This document shows, piece after piece, positions 1 to 9,595 of a stretch of 64,000 nucleotides of DNA. The notes beneath the pieces were generated by a model that saw only the letters and a list, made by a program, of their open reading frames with translations, had not been told where the DNA came from and did no database searches. Within the stretch, counting starts at the first letter, position 1, and every line of letters starts with the position of its first letter. Position numbers and translations under genes: made by a program. Source of the DNA: Photobacterium chitinilyticum (GTDB lineage: Bacteria > Pseudomonadota > Gammaproteobacteria > Enterobacterales > Vibrionaceae); contig NZ_RJLM01000012.1 in the NCBI RefSeq assembly GCF_004104355.1, forward strand, positions 52,179 through 116,178. The letters run 5' to 3'.

Positions 1-58
1 AGGGGCAACGGGAATGGGGGTACGTACCCTGGCAAACATTCTCTGTGACGAAGAGTAA
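1..58 (+). CDS. C-terminal tail of an M17 aminopeptidase (peptidase B-like), partial
   Basis: Reading from base 2, the last 18 codons give GATGMGVRTLANILCDEE before a TAA at 56-58. This matches the conserved C-terminal segment of peptidase B, which in E. coli ends GATGLGVRTIANLL plus two residues, and it resembles the end of the full pepB that follows (GATGLGVANIAALL). The gene upstream is therefore probably a second M17 leucyl aminopeptidase. Only the tail is visible, so length, catalytic residues and start cannot be judged. Confidence 0.6.
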   Translation, partial: GATGMGVRTLANILCDEE

Positions 59-99
59 GCAATCGAACTAGCGGTAGAATAAGCGAGATACACTGATAT

Positions 100-134
100 C
101 AAATCACCGCTGCGGACGCCGATGCGGTGATTTG
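100..134 (+). terminator. Hairpin between the two peptidase B-like genes
   Basis: An 11-bp perfect inverted repeat, CAAATCACCGC (100-110) and GCGGTGATTTG (124-134), has a 13-base loop. No clear U-tract follows, so it may be a weak terminator or an mRNA processing hairpin after the upstream gene. It covers the possible TTG start at 132, which argues for the downstream start at 159. Confidence 0.45.
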
Positions 135-158
135 TCACTAAAAACGGAAAGGGTGTTT

Positions 159-1436
159 ATGTTAAGGATTACACTTTCGGCTGAGCCAAGCGCAGGAGCG
201 TGGGGCGAGAAAGCGTTGCTGTCGTATCAGGAAGACGGCGCGGTGATCCATTATAGTGGCGATTACCCGCTACGCCGCGTTCAGCAGGCTGCTCGCCGGC
301 TGCAGTCCCAAGGTGCCGAGCAGATTAACCTTGAGGGTAGTGGTTGGAGCTATGAGCGCCAATGGGCATTTTACTGCGGTTTTGCCGCTACCATGAAGCC
401 TGTTGAGCTAAAGTGGGCGTCGGTTGACGAAGATGAGCTGGAGCTCCTTAATGCCCGTCGTCGTTGCAGCGAATGGGTACGCCAGGTTGTCAATGCGACA
501 CCGGAAGATATGTATCCGGAGAAGCTCGCCAACGATGCCATTGAGTTTTTGTCATCCATTGCGGGTGATAAAATTAGCCACGAGATCCTGATCGGCGATC
601 AGCTGTTGGATAAGGGCTGGATCGGGACTCATAGCGTAGGCCGGGCCAGCAGCCGACCACCGGTTATGCTGACACTGGATTTTAACCCAACCGGAGATCC
701 TGATGCTCCCGTGTCGGCTTGCCTGGTAGGCAAGGGCATTACCTTTGACTCAGGTGGGTATAGCCTAAAATCCAGTGCGGGCATGGTGTCGATGAAGTGT
801 GATATGGGCGGTGCGGCAACCGTGACTGCTGCGCTGGGCTATGCGATTGAGCAAGGTTTGCGCCAACGTGTGACGTTGATCTTATGTTGTGCAGAAAACA
901 TGGTTGCGGGTAACGCCTATAAGCTTGGTGATGTGCTAACGTACAAGAACGGGCTGACGGTAGAAGTGGTCAATACTGATGCAGAGGGGCGTTTGGTATT
1001 GGCTGATGGCCTGATTGCTGCTGGTGAGACCAAAGCTCCGCTGATTATTGATGCAGCCACATTAACTGGCGCGGCGATGATGGCGGTAGGAACCGATTAC
1101 AATGCCTTGTTTGGTCTTGATAGAGCTTTGTTGCAACACGCGCAGCAGCTTTCAGAGCTAGTTAATGAGCCTGCCTGGCCGCTCCCGCTGGAAAAGTGGC
1201 ACCAGGCAAACTGCCCGTCCCATTATGCAGATACTGCCAACAGCCGGACGCAGAAGGGCGGTGGAATGGGGGGAGCATCGAATGCTGCTGCCTTCCTGTC
1301 TCGATTTGTTGATACCGAGTCAAGTCGCTGGATCCATTTTGATTTGGCTGCATGTTTCCGGGATAGCGCAGACAGTCGCTGGGCGGCTGGAGCGACAGGA
1401 TTGGGTGTCGCGAACATTGCAGCGTTGCTGCTGTAG
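159..1436 (+). CDS. pepB: Peptidase B (M17 leucyl aminopeptidase)
   Basis: Cytosolic metallo-aminopeptidase that removes N-terminal residues during peptide turnover. The 425-aa product is close to the 427 aa of E. coli PepB and collinear from the N-terminus (MLRITLSAEPSAGAWGEKA). Active-site blocks are present: GKGITFDSGG with K192 and D197, the DMGGAA metal-ligand segment, and NTDAEGRL with D274, E276 and R278. The ATG at 159 is preferred over a TTG at 132 because GGAAAGGG lies 5 bases upstream and family N-termini begin here. It is followed by ndk, as in other vibrios. A second copy appears to precede it. Confidence 0.93.
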   Translation: MLRITLSAEPSAGAWGEKALLSYQEDGAVIHYSGDYPLRRVQQAARRLQSQGAEQINLEGSGWSYERQWAFYCGFAATMKPVELKWASVDEDELELLNARRRCSEWVRQVVNATPEDMYPEKLANDAIEFLSSIAGDKISHEILIGDQLLDKGWIGTHSVGRASSRPPVMLTLDFNPTGDPDAPVSACLVGKGITFDSGGYSLKSSAGMVSMKCDMGGAATVTAALGYAIEQGLRQRVTLILCCAENMVAGNAYKLGDVLTYKNGLTVEVVNTDAEGRLVLADGLIAAGETKAPLIIDAATLTGAAMMAVGTDYNALFGLDRALLQHAQQLSELVNEPAWPLPLEKWHQANCPSHYADTANSRTQKGGGMGGASNAAAFLSRFVDTESSRWIHFDLAACFRDSADSRWAAGATGLGVANIAALLL

Positions 1437-1524
1437 CTTTTATTGTGGGCGGAGGAGGCTAGTTGCTCGAGCCTCCATTGGACTCACGTCATAGTGATGA
1501 ACTGATTCAAAAGGAAGAATAATA

Positions 1525-1953
1525 ATGACAATTGAAAGAACATTTTCCATCGTTAAGCCTGATGCCGTAAAGCGTAATTTGGTTGGTGCTATTTACCAGC
1601 GTTTTGAAAATGCAGGCCTGAAAATTGTTGCTGCCAAGATGCTGCATTTAAATGCTGAAAAAGCCCAGGGCTTTTATGCCGAGCATGAAAATAAACCTTT
1701 TTTCGACGATTTAGTGTCGTTTATGACATCTGGCCCTGTGTTGGTGCAGGTACTGGAAGGTGAAGATGCGATTGTGCGTTACCGTGAACTGATGGGGAAA
1801 ACCAATCCTGAAGAGGCTGCATGCGGGACAATTCGTGCCGATTTTGCCTTGAGTATGCGTCATAACTCAGTACACGGTTCAGACAGCCCTGAATCTGCAG
1901 CGCGTGAGATTGCATATTTCTTTGCGGATGACGAGATATGTCCTCGCGGCTAG
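1525..1953 (+). CDS. ndk: Nucleoside diphosphate kinase
   Basis: Transfers the gamma phosphate from ATP to nucleoside diphosphates by a phospho-histidine intermediate, balancing cytosolic NTP pools. The 142-aa product has the standard start ([14 protein letters not shown]) and the active-site histidine in [12 protein letters not shown] near residue 117. Length and end (REIAYFF...CPRG) match the family. An AAGGAAG ribosome site precedes the ATG. It sits alone between pepB and a strong terminator, then rlmN follows. Confidence 0.97.
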   Translation: MTIERTFSIVKPDAVKRNLVGAIYQRFENAGLKIVAAKMLHLNAEKAQGFYAEHENKPFFDDLVSFMTSGPVLVQVLEGEDAIVRYRELMGKTNPEEAACGTIRADFALSMRHNSVHGSDSPESAAREIAYFFADDEICPRG

Positions 1954-1990
1954 AAGTGCTGGTTAAATTTCAATCGAAACAGATTATTAA

Positions 1991-2020
1991 CGGGAAGCCT
2001 TGGCTTCCCGTTTTGTTTTG
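1991..2020 (+). terminator. Rho-independent terminator after ndk
   Basis: Nine-bp stem CGGGAAGCC / GGCTTCCCG with a 2-base loop as written, followed by TTTTGTTTTG. Confidence 0.9.
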
Positions 2021-2188
2021 TGCACTTAAATTGCCGCGGTTGCTAAAATATCCTTATGGGTATCCTAGTGGAAACTGAGCAGCAAAGGCTGTACAATTTC
2101 GCGCCTTGAATTGTCCTGTTACATGCAGCCACCCTACTTGAGGTTGCCAAGGTGCAGAATCAGTCATTATTTAGTGAGGCAACAACCG

Positions 2189-3310
2189 ATGACAACAGTC
2201 AAAACTAATCTGCTGGATTTTGATCGCAAGGGTCTGCGAAAATATTTCGCTGACGAGCTTGGTGAAAAACCATTCCGTGCTGATCAGATCATGAAGTGGA
2301 TCTACCATTTCGGTTGTGACGACTTCGATCAGATGACAAACATCAACAAGAAGCTACGTGAGAAGCTGAAACGTGTTGCTGAAATTCGTGCGCCTTACGT
2401 ATCTGAAGCTCAGCATTCTTCTGACGGTACCATCAAGTGGGCGATGCGGGTTGGTGATCAGGACGTAGAAACGGTTTATATTCCAGACGAAGATCGAGCA
2501 ACGCTTTGCGTTTCCTCTCAGGTAGGCTGTGCATTGGAATGCAAGTTCTGCTCGACGGCCCAACAGGGTTTTAACCGTAACTTGCGCGTATCGGAAATCA
2601 TCGGACAGGTTTGGCGTGCAGCGAAAGAGATCGGTATCGAGAAAGAGACCGGACGCCGTCCAATTACCAACGTAGTCATGATGGGGATGGGCGAACCGCT
2701 GCTGAATATGAAAAACCTGATCCCTGCGCTAGAGATCATGCTTGATGACTTGGGTTTTGGCCTATCGAAGCGTCGGGTAACAGTATCGACATCCGGTGTC
2801 GTTTCAGGTCTTGATCAGATGACAGGGAACATTGATGTGGCGTTGGCCATTTCGCTGCATGCACCGACTGATGAGCTGCGTTCGCAAATTATGCCGGTCA
2901 ATGATCGTTGGAATATTGAGACGTTCCTTGAGTCGGTGCGTCGCTATGTTGATTCAACGAATGCGAACCGTGGCCGTGTCACAGTGGAATATGTGCTGCT
3001 GGATCATGTTAATGACGATATGGACCATGCGCGCCAGCTGGCTAAATTATTGAAAGATACCCCAGCGAAAATTAACTTGATCCCATTTAATCCGTATCCG
3101 GGTTCACCATACAAGAAACCAAGCAACTCGCGTATAGATCGCTTCATGAAAACGTTGATGGAGTATGACTTTACCGTAACCGTGCGTAAAACACGTGGTG
3201 ATGATATCGATGCTGCATGCGGGCAATTGGTCGGCGATGTGATTGACCGCACGAAACGGACACAAGCGAAGCAACAAAAAGATGAACAAATCCCTGTAAA
3301 AGCAGTCTAA
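2189..3310 (+). CDS. rlmN: 23S rRNA A2503 / tRNA A37 C2-methyltransferase RlmN
   Basis: Radical-SAM enzyme that adds a methyl group to C2 of A2503 in 23S rRNA and A37 in several tRNAs. The 373-aa product contains the radical-SAM cluster [11 protein letters not shown], the SAM-contact segment MGMGEPLLN and the C-terminal CGQL segment carrying the second catalytic cysteine. The reading frame opens at a TTG at 2111, but homologs begin near residue 27; the ATG at 2189 has GAGGC 8 bases upstream and is chosen. It heads the rlmN-pilW-rodZ-ispG series. Confidence 0.96.
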   Translation: MTTVKTNLLDFDRKGLRKYFADELGEKPFRADQIMKWIYHFGCDDFDQMTNINKKLREKLKRVAEIRAPYVSEAQHSSDGTIKWAMRVGDQDVETVYIPDEDRATLCVSSQVGCALECKFCSTAQQGFNRNLRVSEIIGQVWRAAKEIGIEKETGRRPITNVVMMGMGEPLLNMKNLIPALEIMLDDLGFGLSKRRVTVSTSGVVSGLDQMTGNIDVALAISLHAPTDELRSQIMPVNDRWNIETFLESVRRYVDSTNANRGRVTVEYVLLDHVNDDMDHARQLAKLLKDTPAKINLIPFNPYPGSPYKKPSNSRIDRFMKTLMEYDFTVTVRKTRGDDIDAACGQLVGDVIDRTKRTQAKQQKDEQIPVKAV

Positions 3311-3386
3311 TCACAGATGCCTGTACCAGGTCTGGATTGATGTAGCCTGGTATTAGCTAATACATGGACGTTGGCTTGGGGAAAAT

Positions 3387-4142
3387 ATGGTACGGTGGAC
3401 GATGTCCCCTCTATTGTGTAGTTTGTTAATGGGCTGTGTCACAGTCGATGAAGCTGGCAATAGAAACGAAATTGACAATATAGAAGTGTCTGAGGCCAGG
3501 ATATCTCTTGGTCTTAGCTATCTAGAATCTGGGCAATGGCAACGAGCTCGTGATAACCTTGAGCTGGCGCTTGACTACGCGCCGCGATATTATCGAGCAC
3601 AGAATGCGATGGCCTATTACTATCAGCAAGTCGATGAACCGGCTGCCGCTGAGAAAATGTATCAACGGGCATTGCGCGATTCGCCAGAAAATGGCGATGT
3701 TCAGAATAACTATGGTGTATTCTTGTGTAGTCAGCAGCGCTATGATGATGCTATCACTGCTTTCGAGAAAGCCATAAAACAACCAGATTACTATCAGACT
3801 TCGGCGAGCTATGAAAATGCCGCTTTTTGTAGCCTTAAAAGTGGTAACAAACCGCAAGCTAAAGGCTACTTTGAGAAGGCCCTGGCTTATGAACCTTATC
3901 AGCCGAAATCAATGTTACAGCTGGCGCAGCTGGAAATAGACTCCCACAATTTAGACGATGCGCGCGCCATGCTTTTTAAATTTAATAAGAGGTACGGGTA
4001 CAATGCAGACAGCTTATTGCTGCTGCTTCAGCTTGAGAGTGATGCCGGACGCTCAACCCATGTTGAGAAGTATGGCAGCCTGCTCAAAGAGCGCTACCCG
4101 AACTCACAGCAATATCAAAAATATCTAGCCAATGAATACTGA
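3387..4142 (+). CDS. pilW: Type IV pilus biogenesis/stability TPR lipoprotein PilW (PilF)
   Basis: Outer-membrane lipoprotein that helps the PilQ secretin assemble or stabilises type IV pili. The 251-aa product has a short signal peptide ending in the lipobox LLMGC (cysteine 17), then repeated TPR helices (RARDNLELALDYAPRY, AAEKMYQRALRDSPEN, DAITAFEKAIKQ, KGYFEKALAYEPYQP). Its place between rlmN and rodZ is the usual one in gammaproteobacteria. It overlaps rodZ by 11 bases, suggesting translational coupling. Confidence 0.9.
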   Translation: MVRWTMSPLLCSLLMGCVTVDEAGNRNEIDNIEVSEARISLGLSYLESGQWQRARDNLELALDYAPRYYRAQNAMAYYYQQVDEPAAAEKMYQRALRDSPENGDVQNNYGVFLCSQQRYDDAITAFEKAIKQPDYYQTSASYENAAFCSLKSGNKPQAKGYFEKALAYEPYQPKSMLQLAQLEIDSHNLDDARAMLFKFNKRYGYNADSLLLLLQLESDAGRSTHVEKYGSLLKERYPNSQQYQKYLANEY

Positions 4143-5115
4143 ACAGAACGAAGATCTATCAACAGAAGAAGTCATTCGTCCGGGGGATATGCTACGTCAG
4201 GCTCGTGAGCAGCTTGGCTATTCACAGAAGGATATTGCCAGCCGATTGAGGCTTCGCCTCTCGGTGATCAATGACATCGAAGATAATAACTTTGAAAAAT
4301 CACAGCTAGCCACGTTTACACGTGGCTATGTGCGTTCATACGCCAAGTTTGTCGGGCTGGATGAAGCAGACGTGCTGGCCAAGTTGGATCTGCACGGACA
4401 TGCACAGCCTCAAGAGCACGAGATGCAGAGTTTTTCTCGTCGAACCAAACGAGAGGCTCATGATAGCCGTATTATGCGTCTGACTTGGGCGCTGGCAATC
4501 ATCTTAGTTGGATTGACGGGGATTTGGTGGTGGCAGAACTTGCAGATGGAACCTGAGACCGATGCATTGGAGCTTGCCGAGCAGAGCCAACCGTTGGACG
4601 AATCTTTGGCTGGTGCCAATTCGCCAACAGTTAGCAATGAAGAGCTTTCAGCCGCCGATATCAATGCCGCGGCAGAAGGTACTGCTCTGGAGGGGATAGC
4701 CCCCCTGATTGTCGACTCCTCTTCCGAGTCCGTTGAACCTATTGTAAGTTTTGATGATAGTTTCAGTAGCGAGCCTGCACCTTCCGATCTGGATGGTGAG
4801 GTGACTGATAGCGCCGATAGTCTGGCTTCTCTTCAAACGCCAGTCACAACCGCGGAAGATGCCGTGGTAGCGGTTATCGAATCCGAATTGAAACTGACTT
4901 TCAGTGCTGATTGCTGGGTCGATATACGTGATGCCAACGGCAAGCGACTCGACACCGGGATCAAGAAGTCGGGTGAGGTGCTTAATTTAGATGGTACTGC
5001 ACCATTTAAACTGGTGCTAGGTGCTCCGGGTGCTGTTAAAATAAGCTACAAAGGTGAACCGGTTGATCTTAGTAAATATCCGGTTGGTAAAGTAGCCCGA
5101 TTGAAGCTGCCGTAG
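4132..5115 (+). CDS. rodZ: Cytoskeleton/cell-shape protein RodZ
   Basis: Bitopic membrane protein that links the MreB cytoskeleton to the elongation machinery. In order: an N-terminal Cro/CI-type helix-turn-helix (about residues 18-80, [19 protein letters not shown]), a basic stretch, one membrane segment (about 117-135, [18 protein letters not shown]), a long acidic, serine-rich periplasmic linker, and a C-terminal DUF4115 domain ([13 protein letters not shown]...). Length 327 aa matches the family. Its ATG lies inside the end of pilW. Confidence 0.93.
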   Translation: MNTEQNEDLSTEEVIRPGDMLRQAREQLGYSQKDIASRLRLRLSVINDIEDNNFEKSQLATFTRGYVRSYAKFVGLDEADVLAKLDLHGHAQPQEHEMQSFSRRTKREAHDSRIMRLTWALAIILVGLTGIWWWQNLQMEPETDALELAEQSQPLDESLAGANSPTVSNEELSAADINAAAEGTALEGIAPLIVDSSSESVEPIVSFDDSFSSEPAPSDLDGEVTDSADSLASLQTPVTTAEDAVVAVIESELKLTFSADCWVDIRDANGKRLDTGIKKSGEVLNLDGTAPFKLVLGAPGAVKISYKGEPVDLSKYPVGKVARLKLP

Positions 5116-5132
5116 TAAACAGAGTGAATGTA

Positions 5133-6248
5133 ATGCATAACGAGTCTCCAATTAAACGTCGTCAGTCTACCCGGATCTATGTCGGGGATGTCCCTATTGG
5201 TGATGGCGCCCCAATTGCTGTTCAGTCGATGACCAATACGCGTACGACTGATGTTGAAGCCACTGTCGCGCAGATCAAAGCCTTGGAAAACGTTGGGGCA
5301 GATATTGTTCGAGTATCAGTTCCGACAATGGATGCTGCCGAGGCATTTAAGCAGATCAAGCAGCAAGTGAATCTCCCGCTGGTTGCCGATATCCATTTTG
5401 ATTATCGTATCGCCCTGAAAGTGGCCGAGTATGGTGTCGATTGCCTGCGCATTAATCCGGGCAATATCGGTAATGAGAGCCGTATCCGCTCGGTGGTTGA
5501 TTGTGCGCGTGATCGAAATATTCCGATCCGTATCGGTATCAATGGTGGTTCGCTGGAGAAAGATATTCAGCAGAAGTATGGCGAACCAACACCAGAAGCT
5601 TTGGTTGAGTCGGCGATGCGCCATGTTGATATCCTTGATCGTCTGAACTTTGATCAGTTCAAGGTCAGCGTTAAGGCTTCTGATGTCTTCCTTGCTGTCG
5701 AGTCATACCGCAAACTGGCGGCGCAAATTAAGCAGCCGTTGCATTTAGGGATCACCGAAGCGGGTGGCTTGCGTGCTGGCTCGGTGAAATCAGCGGTTGG
5801 CTTGGGTATGCTTCTGTCCGAGGGGATCGGTGATACATTGCGTGTTTCTCTTGCCGCCGATCCGGTTGAGGAGATCAAGGTCGGCTTTGATATCCTCAAG
5901 TCCTTGCGTATTCGTTCCCGCGGTATTAACTTTATCGCCTGCCCAACCTGCTCGCGTCAGGAGTTTGATGTTATTGGCACCGTGAACGAGTTAGAGCAAC
6001 GCCTAGAAGATATCACTATCCCTATGGACGTATCTGTAATTGGCTGTGTGGTTAATGGCCCTGGCGAAGCAGAAGTTTCACATCTGGGTATTGCTGGCGG
6101 TAACCGCAAGAGTGCGTTCTATGATGACGGGGTCCGCCAGAAAGAACGTTTTGATAATGATAACGTTATCGATCAGCTAGAAACCAAAATCCGTGCAAAA
6201 GCATCAATGCTAGATGTCAATAATCGCATTGATATAACGGAAAAATAG
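5133..6248 (+). CDS. ispG: 4-hydroxy-3-methylbut-2-enyl diphosphate synthase (flavodoxin)
   Basis: Iron-sulfur enzyme of the MEP isoprenoid pathway, converting 2-C-methyl-erythritol 2,4-cyclodiphosphate to HMBPP. The 371-aa product has the three cluster cysteines in [10 protein letters not shown] (C270, C273) and [10 protein letters not shown] (C305). A GTG at 5124 is possible, but the ATG at 5133 aligns with the family start ([18 protein letters not shown]) and has AGAGTGA 5 bases upstream. The MEP-pathway genes dxs and ispA lie elsewhere in this window. Confidence 0.96.
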   Translation: MHNESPIKRRQSTRIYVGDVPIGDGAPIAVQSMTNTRTTDVEATVAQIKALENVGADIVRVSVPTMDAAEAFKQIKQQVNLPLVADIHFDYRIALKVAEYGVDCLRINPGNIGNESRIRSVVDCARDRNIPIRIGINGGSLEKDIQQKYGEPTPEALVESAMRHVDILDRLNFDQFKVSVKASDVFLAVESYRKLAAQIKQPLHLGITEAGGLRAGSVKSAVGLGMLLSEGIGDTLRVSLAADPVEEIKVGFDILKSLRIRSRGINFIACPTCSRQEFDVIGTVNELEQRLEDITIPMDVSVIGCVVNGPGEAEVSHLGIAGGNRKSAFYDDGVRQKERFDNDNVIDQLETKIRAKASMLDVNNRIDITEK

Positions 6249-6260
6249 CAAAATATGCCT

Positions 6261-6300
6261 GAACCACGCTCTGATCCTCAGGGCGTGGTTCACTATTTTT
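6261..6300 (+). terminator. Rho-independent terminator after ispG
   Basis: Stem GAACCACGC / GCGTGGTTC (6261-6269 and about 6283-6291) followed within a few bases by ATTTTTG. hisS starts 60 bases later, so partial read-through is possible. Confidence 0.75.
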
Positions 6301-6351
6301 GCCAGAACCTATATATTCGATTCAATTCCCCATCGGTTAACGAGAATACAC

Positions 6352-7620
6352 GTGGCGAAACAAATTCAAGCAATTCGAGGCATGAACGACTGCCTACCAA
6401 CACAATCACCGCTTTGGCACAAAGTGGAAGATACTATTAAGCAAGTAGTTAGCGCATATGGCTATAATGAAATACGTATGCCTATCGTTGAATCTACGCA
6501 TTTGTTCAAGCGTGCTATCGGTGAAGTGACGGATGTCGTTGAAAAAGAGATGTACACGTTTGACGATCGCAACGGTGACAGCCTGACCCTGCGTCCTGAA
6601 GGCACGGCTGGATGTGTTCGTGCGGGGATCCAGAATGGTCTGCTGTACAACCAGGAGCAGCGCCTGTGGTACACCGGCCCAATGTTCCGCCACGAGCGTC
6701 CGCAGAAAGGCCGCTATCGTCAGTTCCATCAGTTTGGCGTCGAAGTATTTGGTCTAAATGGTCCAGATGTGGACGCCGAGTTAATCATGATGATGGCACG
6801 CTTCTGGCGTGAACTGGGGATTTTTGAGCACGTTCGTCTGGAACTGAACTCAATCGGTTCTTTGGAAGCGCGTGCAACATACCGTACCGCACTGGTGGCG
6901 TTTCTTGAGCAGCATCTGGATGTACTGGATGACGACTGCAAGCGCCGCATGCACACCAACCCGCTACGTGTGCTTGATACTAAAAATCCAGCTGTTCAGG
7001 AGATTTTGGTCGACGCGCCTAAACTGTCTGAGTACTTAGATGAAGAATCTAAGCAACATTTTGCCGGTTTATGTGAACTATTAGACGCTGCTGGTATCGA
7101 ATATCAAGTAAATGAACGTCTTGTACGTGGTTTAGATTATTATAACCGCACTGTATTTGAGTGGGTCACCGAAAGCTTGGGTGCTCAGGGTACCGTATGT
7201 GCCGGTGGTCGTTACGATGGTCTGGTTGAGCAGCTTGGCGGTAAAGCAACCCCAGCGGTTGGCTTTGCGATGGGCCTTGAGCGTCTGGTTTTGCTGATGG
7301 AAACTCTCGAGCTGACCGATGTACGCCGCTCGGTAGATGTTTACATAGTAACTGCCGGCGAAGGTACTATGATGGCTGGTATGAAGCTGGCAGAAAAATT
7401 TCGCGAAGAAGTACCGGGCCTGCGCGTAATGAGTCACTTTGGTGGCGGTAGTTTTAAGAAACAGTTTAAACGTGCCGACAATGTTGGCGCTGCTATTGCA
7501 CTTGTTCTTGGTGAGAACGAGATTGCCGAAAACACGGTGGTTGTTAAAGATCTTCGTGGTGGCGAGCAAACAACCATGGCACAGGACAGCGTAGCAGCGA
7601 AGCTTGCAGAATTGATTTAA
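6352..7620 (+). CDS. hisS: Histidyl-tRNA synthetase
   Basis: Class II aminoacyl-tRNA synthetase that charges tRNA-His in the cytosol. The 422-aa product shows the HisRS N-terminus ([15 protein letters not shown]), motif 2 around [18 protein letters not shown], the His-A segment [15 protein letters not shown], motif 3 GFAMGLERL, and the C-terminal anticodon-binding domain. Start is GTG at 6352, which matches homolog N-termini; GAGA lies upstream. It begins the hisS-yfgM-bamB-der group. Confidence 0.97.
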   Translation: MAKQIQAIRGMNDCLPTQSPLWHKVEDTIKQVVSAYGYNEIRMPIVESTHLFKRAIGEVTDVVEKEMYTFDDRNGDSLTLRPEGTAGCVRAGIQNGLLYNQEQRLWYTGPMFRHERPQKGRYRQFHQFGVEVFGLNGPDVDAELIMMMARFWRELGIFEHVRLELNSIGSLEARATYRTALVAFLEQHLDVLDDDCKRRMHTNPLRVLDTKNPAVQEILVDAPKLSEYLDEESKQHFAGLCELLDAAGIEYQVNERLVRGLDYYNRTVFEWVTESLGAQGTVCAGGRYDGLVEQLGGKATPAVGFAMGLERLVLLMETLELTDVRRSVDVYIVTAGEGTMMAGMKLAEKFREEVPGLRVMSHFGGGSFKKQFKRADNVGAAIALVLGENEIAENTVVVKDLRGGEQTTMAQDSVAAKLAELI

Positions 7621-7633
7621 GAGAGGACAGGAA

Positions 7634-8245
7634 GTGGACGTCAACATCACAGAAGAGCAACAGGTTGAACAGATTAAGGCTTGGTGGAAAGAGAACGGTA
7701 AAGCCGTTGTTCTAGGCGCTGTGATTGGTCTGGGGGGCCTGTACGGCTGGCGTTATTATCAGGGTGAAGTACAGGCAGGCAAAGAGCAGGCATCAGATGC
7801 TTACACTCAGGTGATAAACCGTCTGGAAAGCGGCAGCACTGACGCTGTGGCGGATGTTCAGGCTTTCATCACCGCTCATGAAAGTAGCCAGTATTCAGTG
7901 CTGGCTGCGTTGCAGCTGGCCAAGGCACAAGTGATGCAGGGTGAGTTGGATGCAGCTGCCGCGCAGCTGAGCTGGGCGATTGGCAATACTCAGGACGAAG
8001 CAATCTTACCGATTGCGCAGACACGTCTTGCCCGTATCTATGCCGAGCAGCAGAAGTTTGATTTGGCGATGGCAGAATTGGATAAGGTTTCAGCCGAGAG
8101 CTGGCAGGCTAAGGTTGCCGAACTACGCGGGGATGTGCTGTTGCAAAAAGGCGATGCTATTGCTGCCCGTGAAGCATATGTGCAGGCCCAGCAGTTGGGC
8201 GAATCGCCTGCGCTGAAGATCAAACTTGACGATCTGGCGCAGTAA
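7634..8245 (+). CDS. yfgM: YfgM-type ancillary SecYEG translocon subunit
   Basis: Inner-membrane protein with periplasmic TPR-like repeats; in E. coli the family associates with SecYEG and PpiD and may hand secreted proteins to periplasmic chaperones. The 203-aa product has a short cytoplasmic segment (VNITEEQQVEQIKAWWKENG), one membrane helix (about residues 23-42) and helical repeats. Start is GTG with AGGACAGGA upstream. It lies 13 bases after hisS and 11 bases before bamB, an operon arrangement shared with enterics. Confidence 0.9.
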   Translation: MDVNITEEQQVEQIKAWWKENGKAVVLGAVIGLGGLYGWRYYQGEVQAGKEQASDAYTQVINRLESGSTDAVADVQAFITAHESSQYSVLAALQLAKAQVMQGELDAAAAQLSWAIGNTQDEAILPIAQTRLARIYAEQQKFDLAMAELDKVSAESWQAKVAELRGDVLLQKGDAIAAREAYVQAQQLGESPALKIKLDDLAQ

Positions 8246-8256
8246 GGTTGATATGT

Positions 8257-9414
8257 ATGCAGAAGGTTTTGAAGCAAGCCGTATCCGTCGCATTGGCTGT
8301 TGGCATTCTTGCTGGCTGCGCCGGCGAAGAAGACACCATACAGATGGCGCCATTGCCGCAGGTTGAAAGTTCCTTTTCTCCTCAGCAAAGCTGGTCTCAA
8401 TCTGTTGGTGATGGCGTCGGACATTATTTTTCTAAGTTGGCTCCTGCAGTCGGTTACGGCAAGATTTTTGTCGCCGATCGCAGTGGGTTAGTGAAAGCGC
8501 TGGATCCAGAAACAGGTAAGACTCTCTGGGAACAGGACTTGGAAGCCGAGATAACAGCGAAGCTGGCCGGTGGGATAGCATTGTCCTACGGTAAGCTGTT
8601 TATTGGTTCCGAGAATGCGGAAGTTATTGCCCTAGATGAAGAAACGGGCGAAGAAGCTTGGCGTACTACCGTCGAGGGTGAAGTGCTTGCCAAACCTCTT
8701 GTAGATGAAGGCCTTGTTGTTGTTAATACCAGTCGCGGTATCTTGCAGGCGTTGGATGCCGATAACGGTGAACCTAAATGGCAGCTTAGCAGCGAAGTGC
8801 CAAACCTGACATTGCGCGGTGATAGTTCACCTGTTGCGATCTCTGGCGGTATTTTCTGGGGCCAGGCTAATGGCCGACTTGCCGGTGCATTGATGAACAA
8901 TGGCCAGATGTTGTGGCAGCAACCTGTTGGTTCGCCGAAAGGCGGAACAGAAATAGACCGTCTGGTTGATGTTGATGCTACCCCGATTATTGCCGGTGAG
9001 CGTCTGTACGCGGTTGGTTATAATGGTAACCTGGTATCAATTGAACTGCGAACCGGTCAGGCGGCCTGGAAGCGTAGCTACTCGTCTGCGACAGATTTCG
9101 TTATTGATGGCAGCCAGCTATATTTAGTAACAGATAAAGATCATGTGGTTGCGGTTGATATCCGAAGCGGCACAGAGCTATGGCAGAATCAACACCTTGA
9201 GCATCGTCTGCTCAGTGCACCTTCTGTTATTAATGGTTATGTCGTTCTCGGTGACAGTGAAGGGTATCTTCACTGGCTCGATCCGGACACCGGTGATTTT
9301 GTTGCTCAACAGGCTACCGATGGTAGTGGGATTGCTATTCCGCCACAGCCGCTGAACGACGGGTATCTCGTCGTGACACGGGATGGACGTATTAACAAAA
9401 TGCAAATGCCGTAA
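8257..9414 (+). CDS. bamB: Outer-membrane protein assembly factor BamB
   Basis: Lipoprotein beta-propeller that binds BamA and promotes insertion of beta-barrel proteins. The 385-aa product starts MQKVLKQAVSVALAVGILAGC, a type II signal peptide with lipobox LAGC, followed by PQQ-like propeller blades (SGLVKALDPETGKTLWEQDL, VIALDEETGEEAW, LVSIELRTGQAAWKR, GDSEGYLHWLDPDTGDFVAQQ). A TTG at 8248 is possible; the ATG at 8257 is preferred from homologs and AAGG upstream. Confidence 0.95.
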   Translation: MQKVLKQAVSVALAVGILAGCAGEEDTIQMAPLPQVESSFSPQQSWSQSVGDGVGHYFSKLAPAVGYGKIFVADRSGLVKALDPETGKTLWEQDLEAEITAKLAGGIALSYGKLFIGSENAEVIALDEETGEEAWRTTVEGEVLAKPLVDEGLVVVNTSRGILQALDADNGEPKWQLSSEVPNLTLRGDSSPVAISGGIFWGQANGRLAGALMNNGQMLWQQPVGSPKGGTEIDRLVDVDATPIIAGERLYAVGYNGNLVSIELRTGQAAWKRSYSSATDFVIDGSQLYLVTDKDHVVAVDIRSGTELWQNQHLEHRLLSAPSVINGYVVLGDSEGYLHWLDPDTGDFVAQQATDGSGIAIPPQPLNDGYLVVTRDGRINKMQMP

Positions 9415-9422
9415 ATTGTCGG

Positions 9423-9479
9423 TATAATGCGCCCGTATAAAATTTGTCGGCTCCTGCTGTGTCATACAGTCAGGAGCCG
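9423..9479 (+). promoter_or_regulatory. Possible promoter -10 and leader hairpin upstream of der
   Basis: A TATAAT at 9423-9428 is followed by a long hairpin with outer stem CGGCTCCTG (9448-9456) / CAGGAGCCG (9471-9479) and inner stem CTGT/ACAG. No good -35 is seen. The hairpin could be the bamB terminator (no U-tract follows) or the leader of a der transcript; der starts 117 bases later. Confidence 0.4.
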
Positions 9480-9595
9480 TTATCGTTATATCCATTCACT
9501 ATATTATTGTCGGGTGAAGGAAGTCCAAAGAGGCTGCTGGAGACAAGAATGAATGGAAAATATGTCATTAAGACTATGAAAAGTAAGAGGTAGTT

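Noticed and set aside
7132-7650. 172-codon minus frame over the end of hisS
   Set aside because: Antisense shadow of a strongly conserved coding region.
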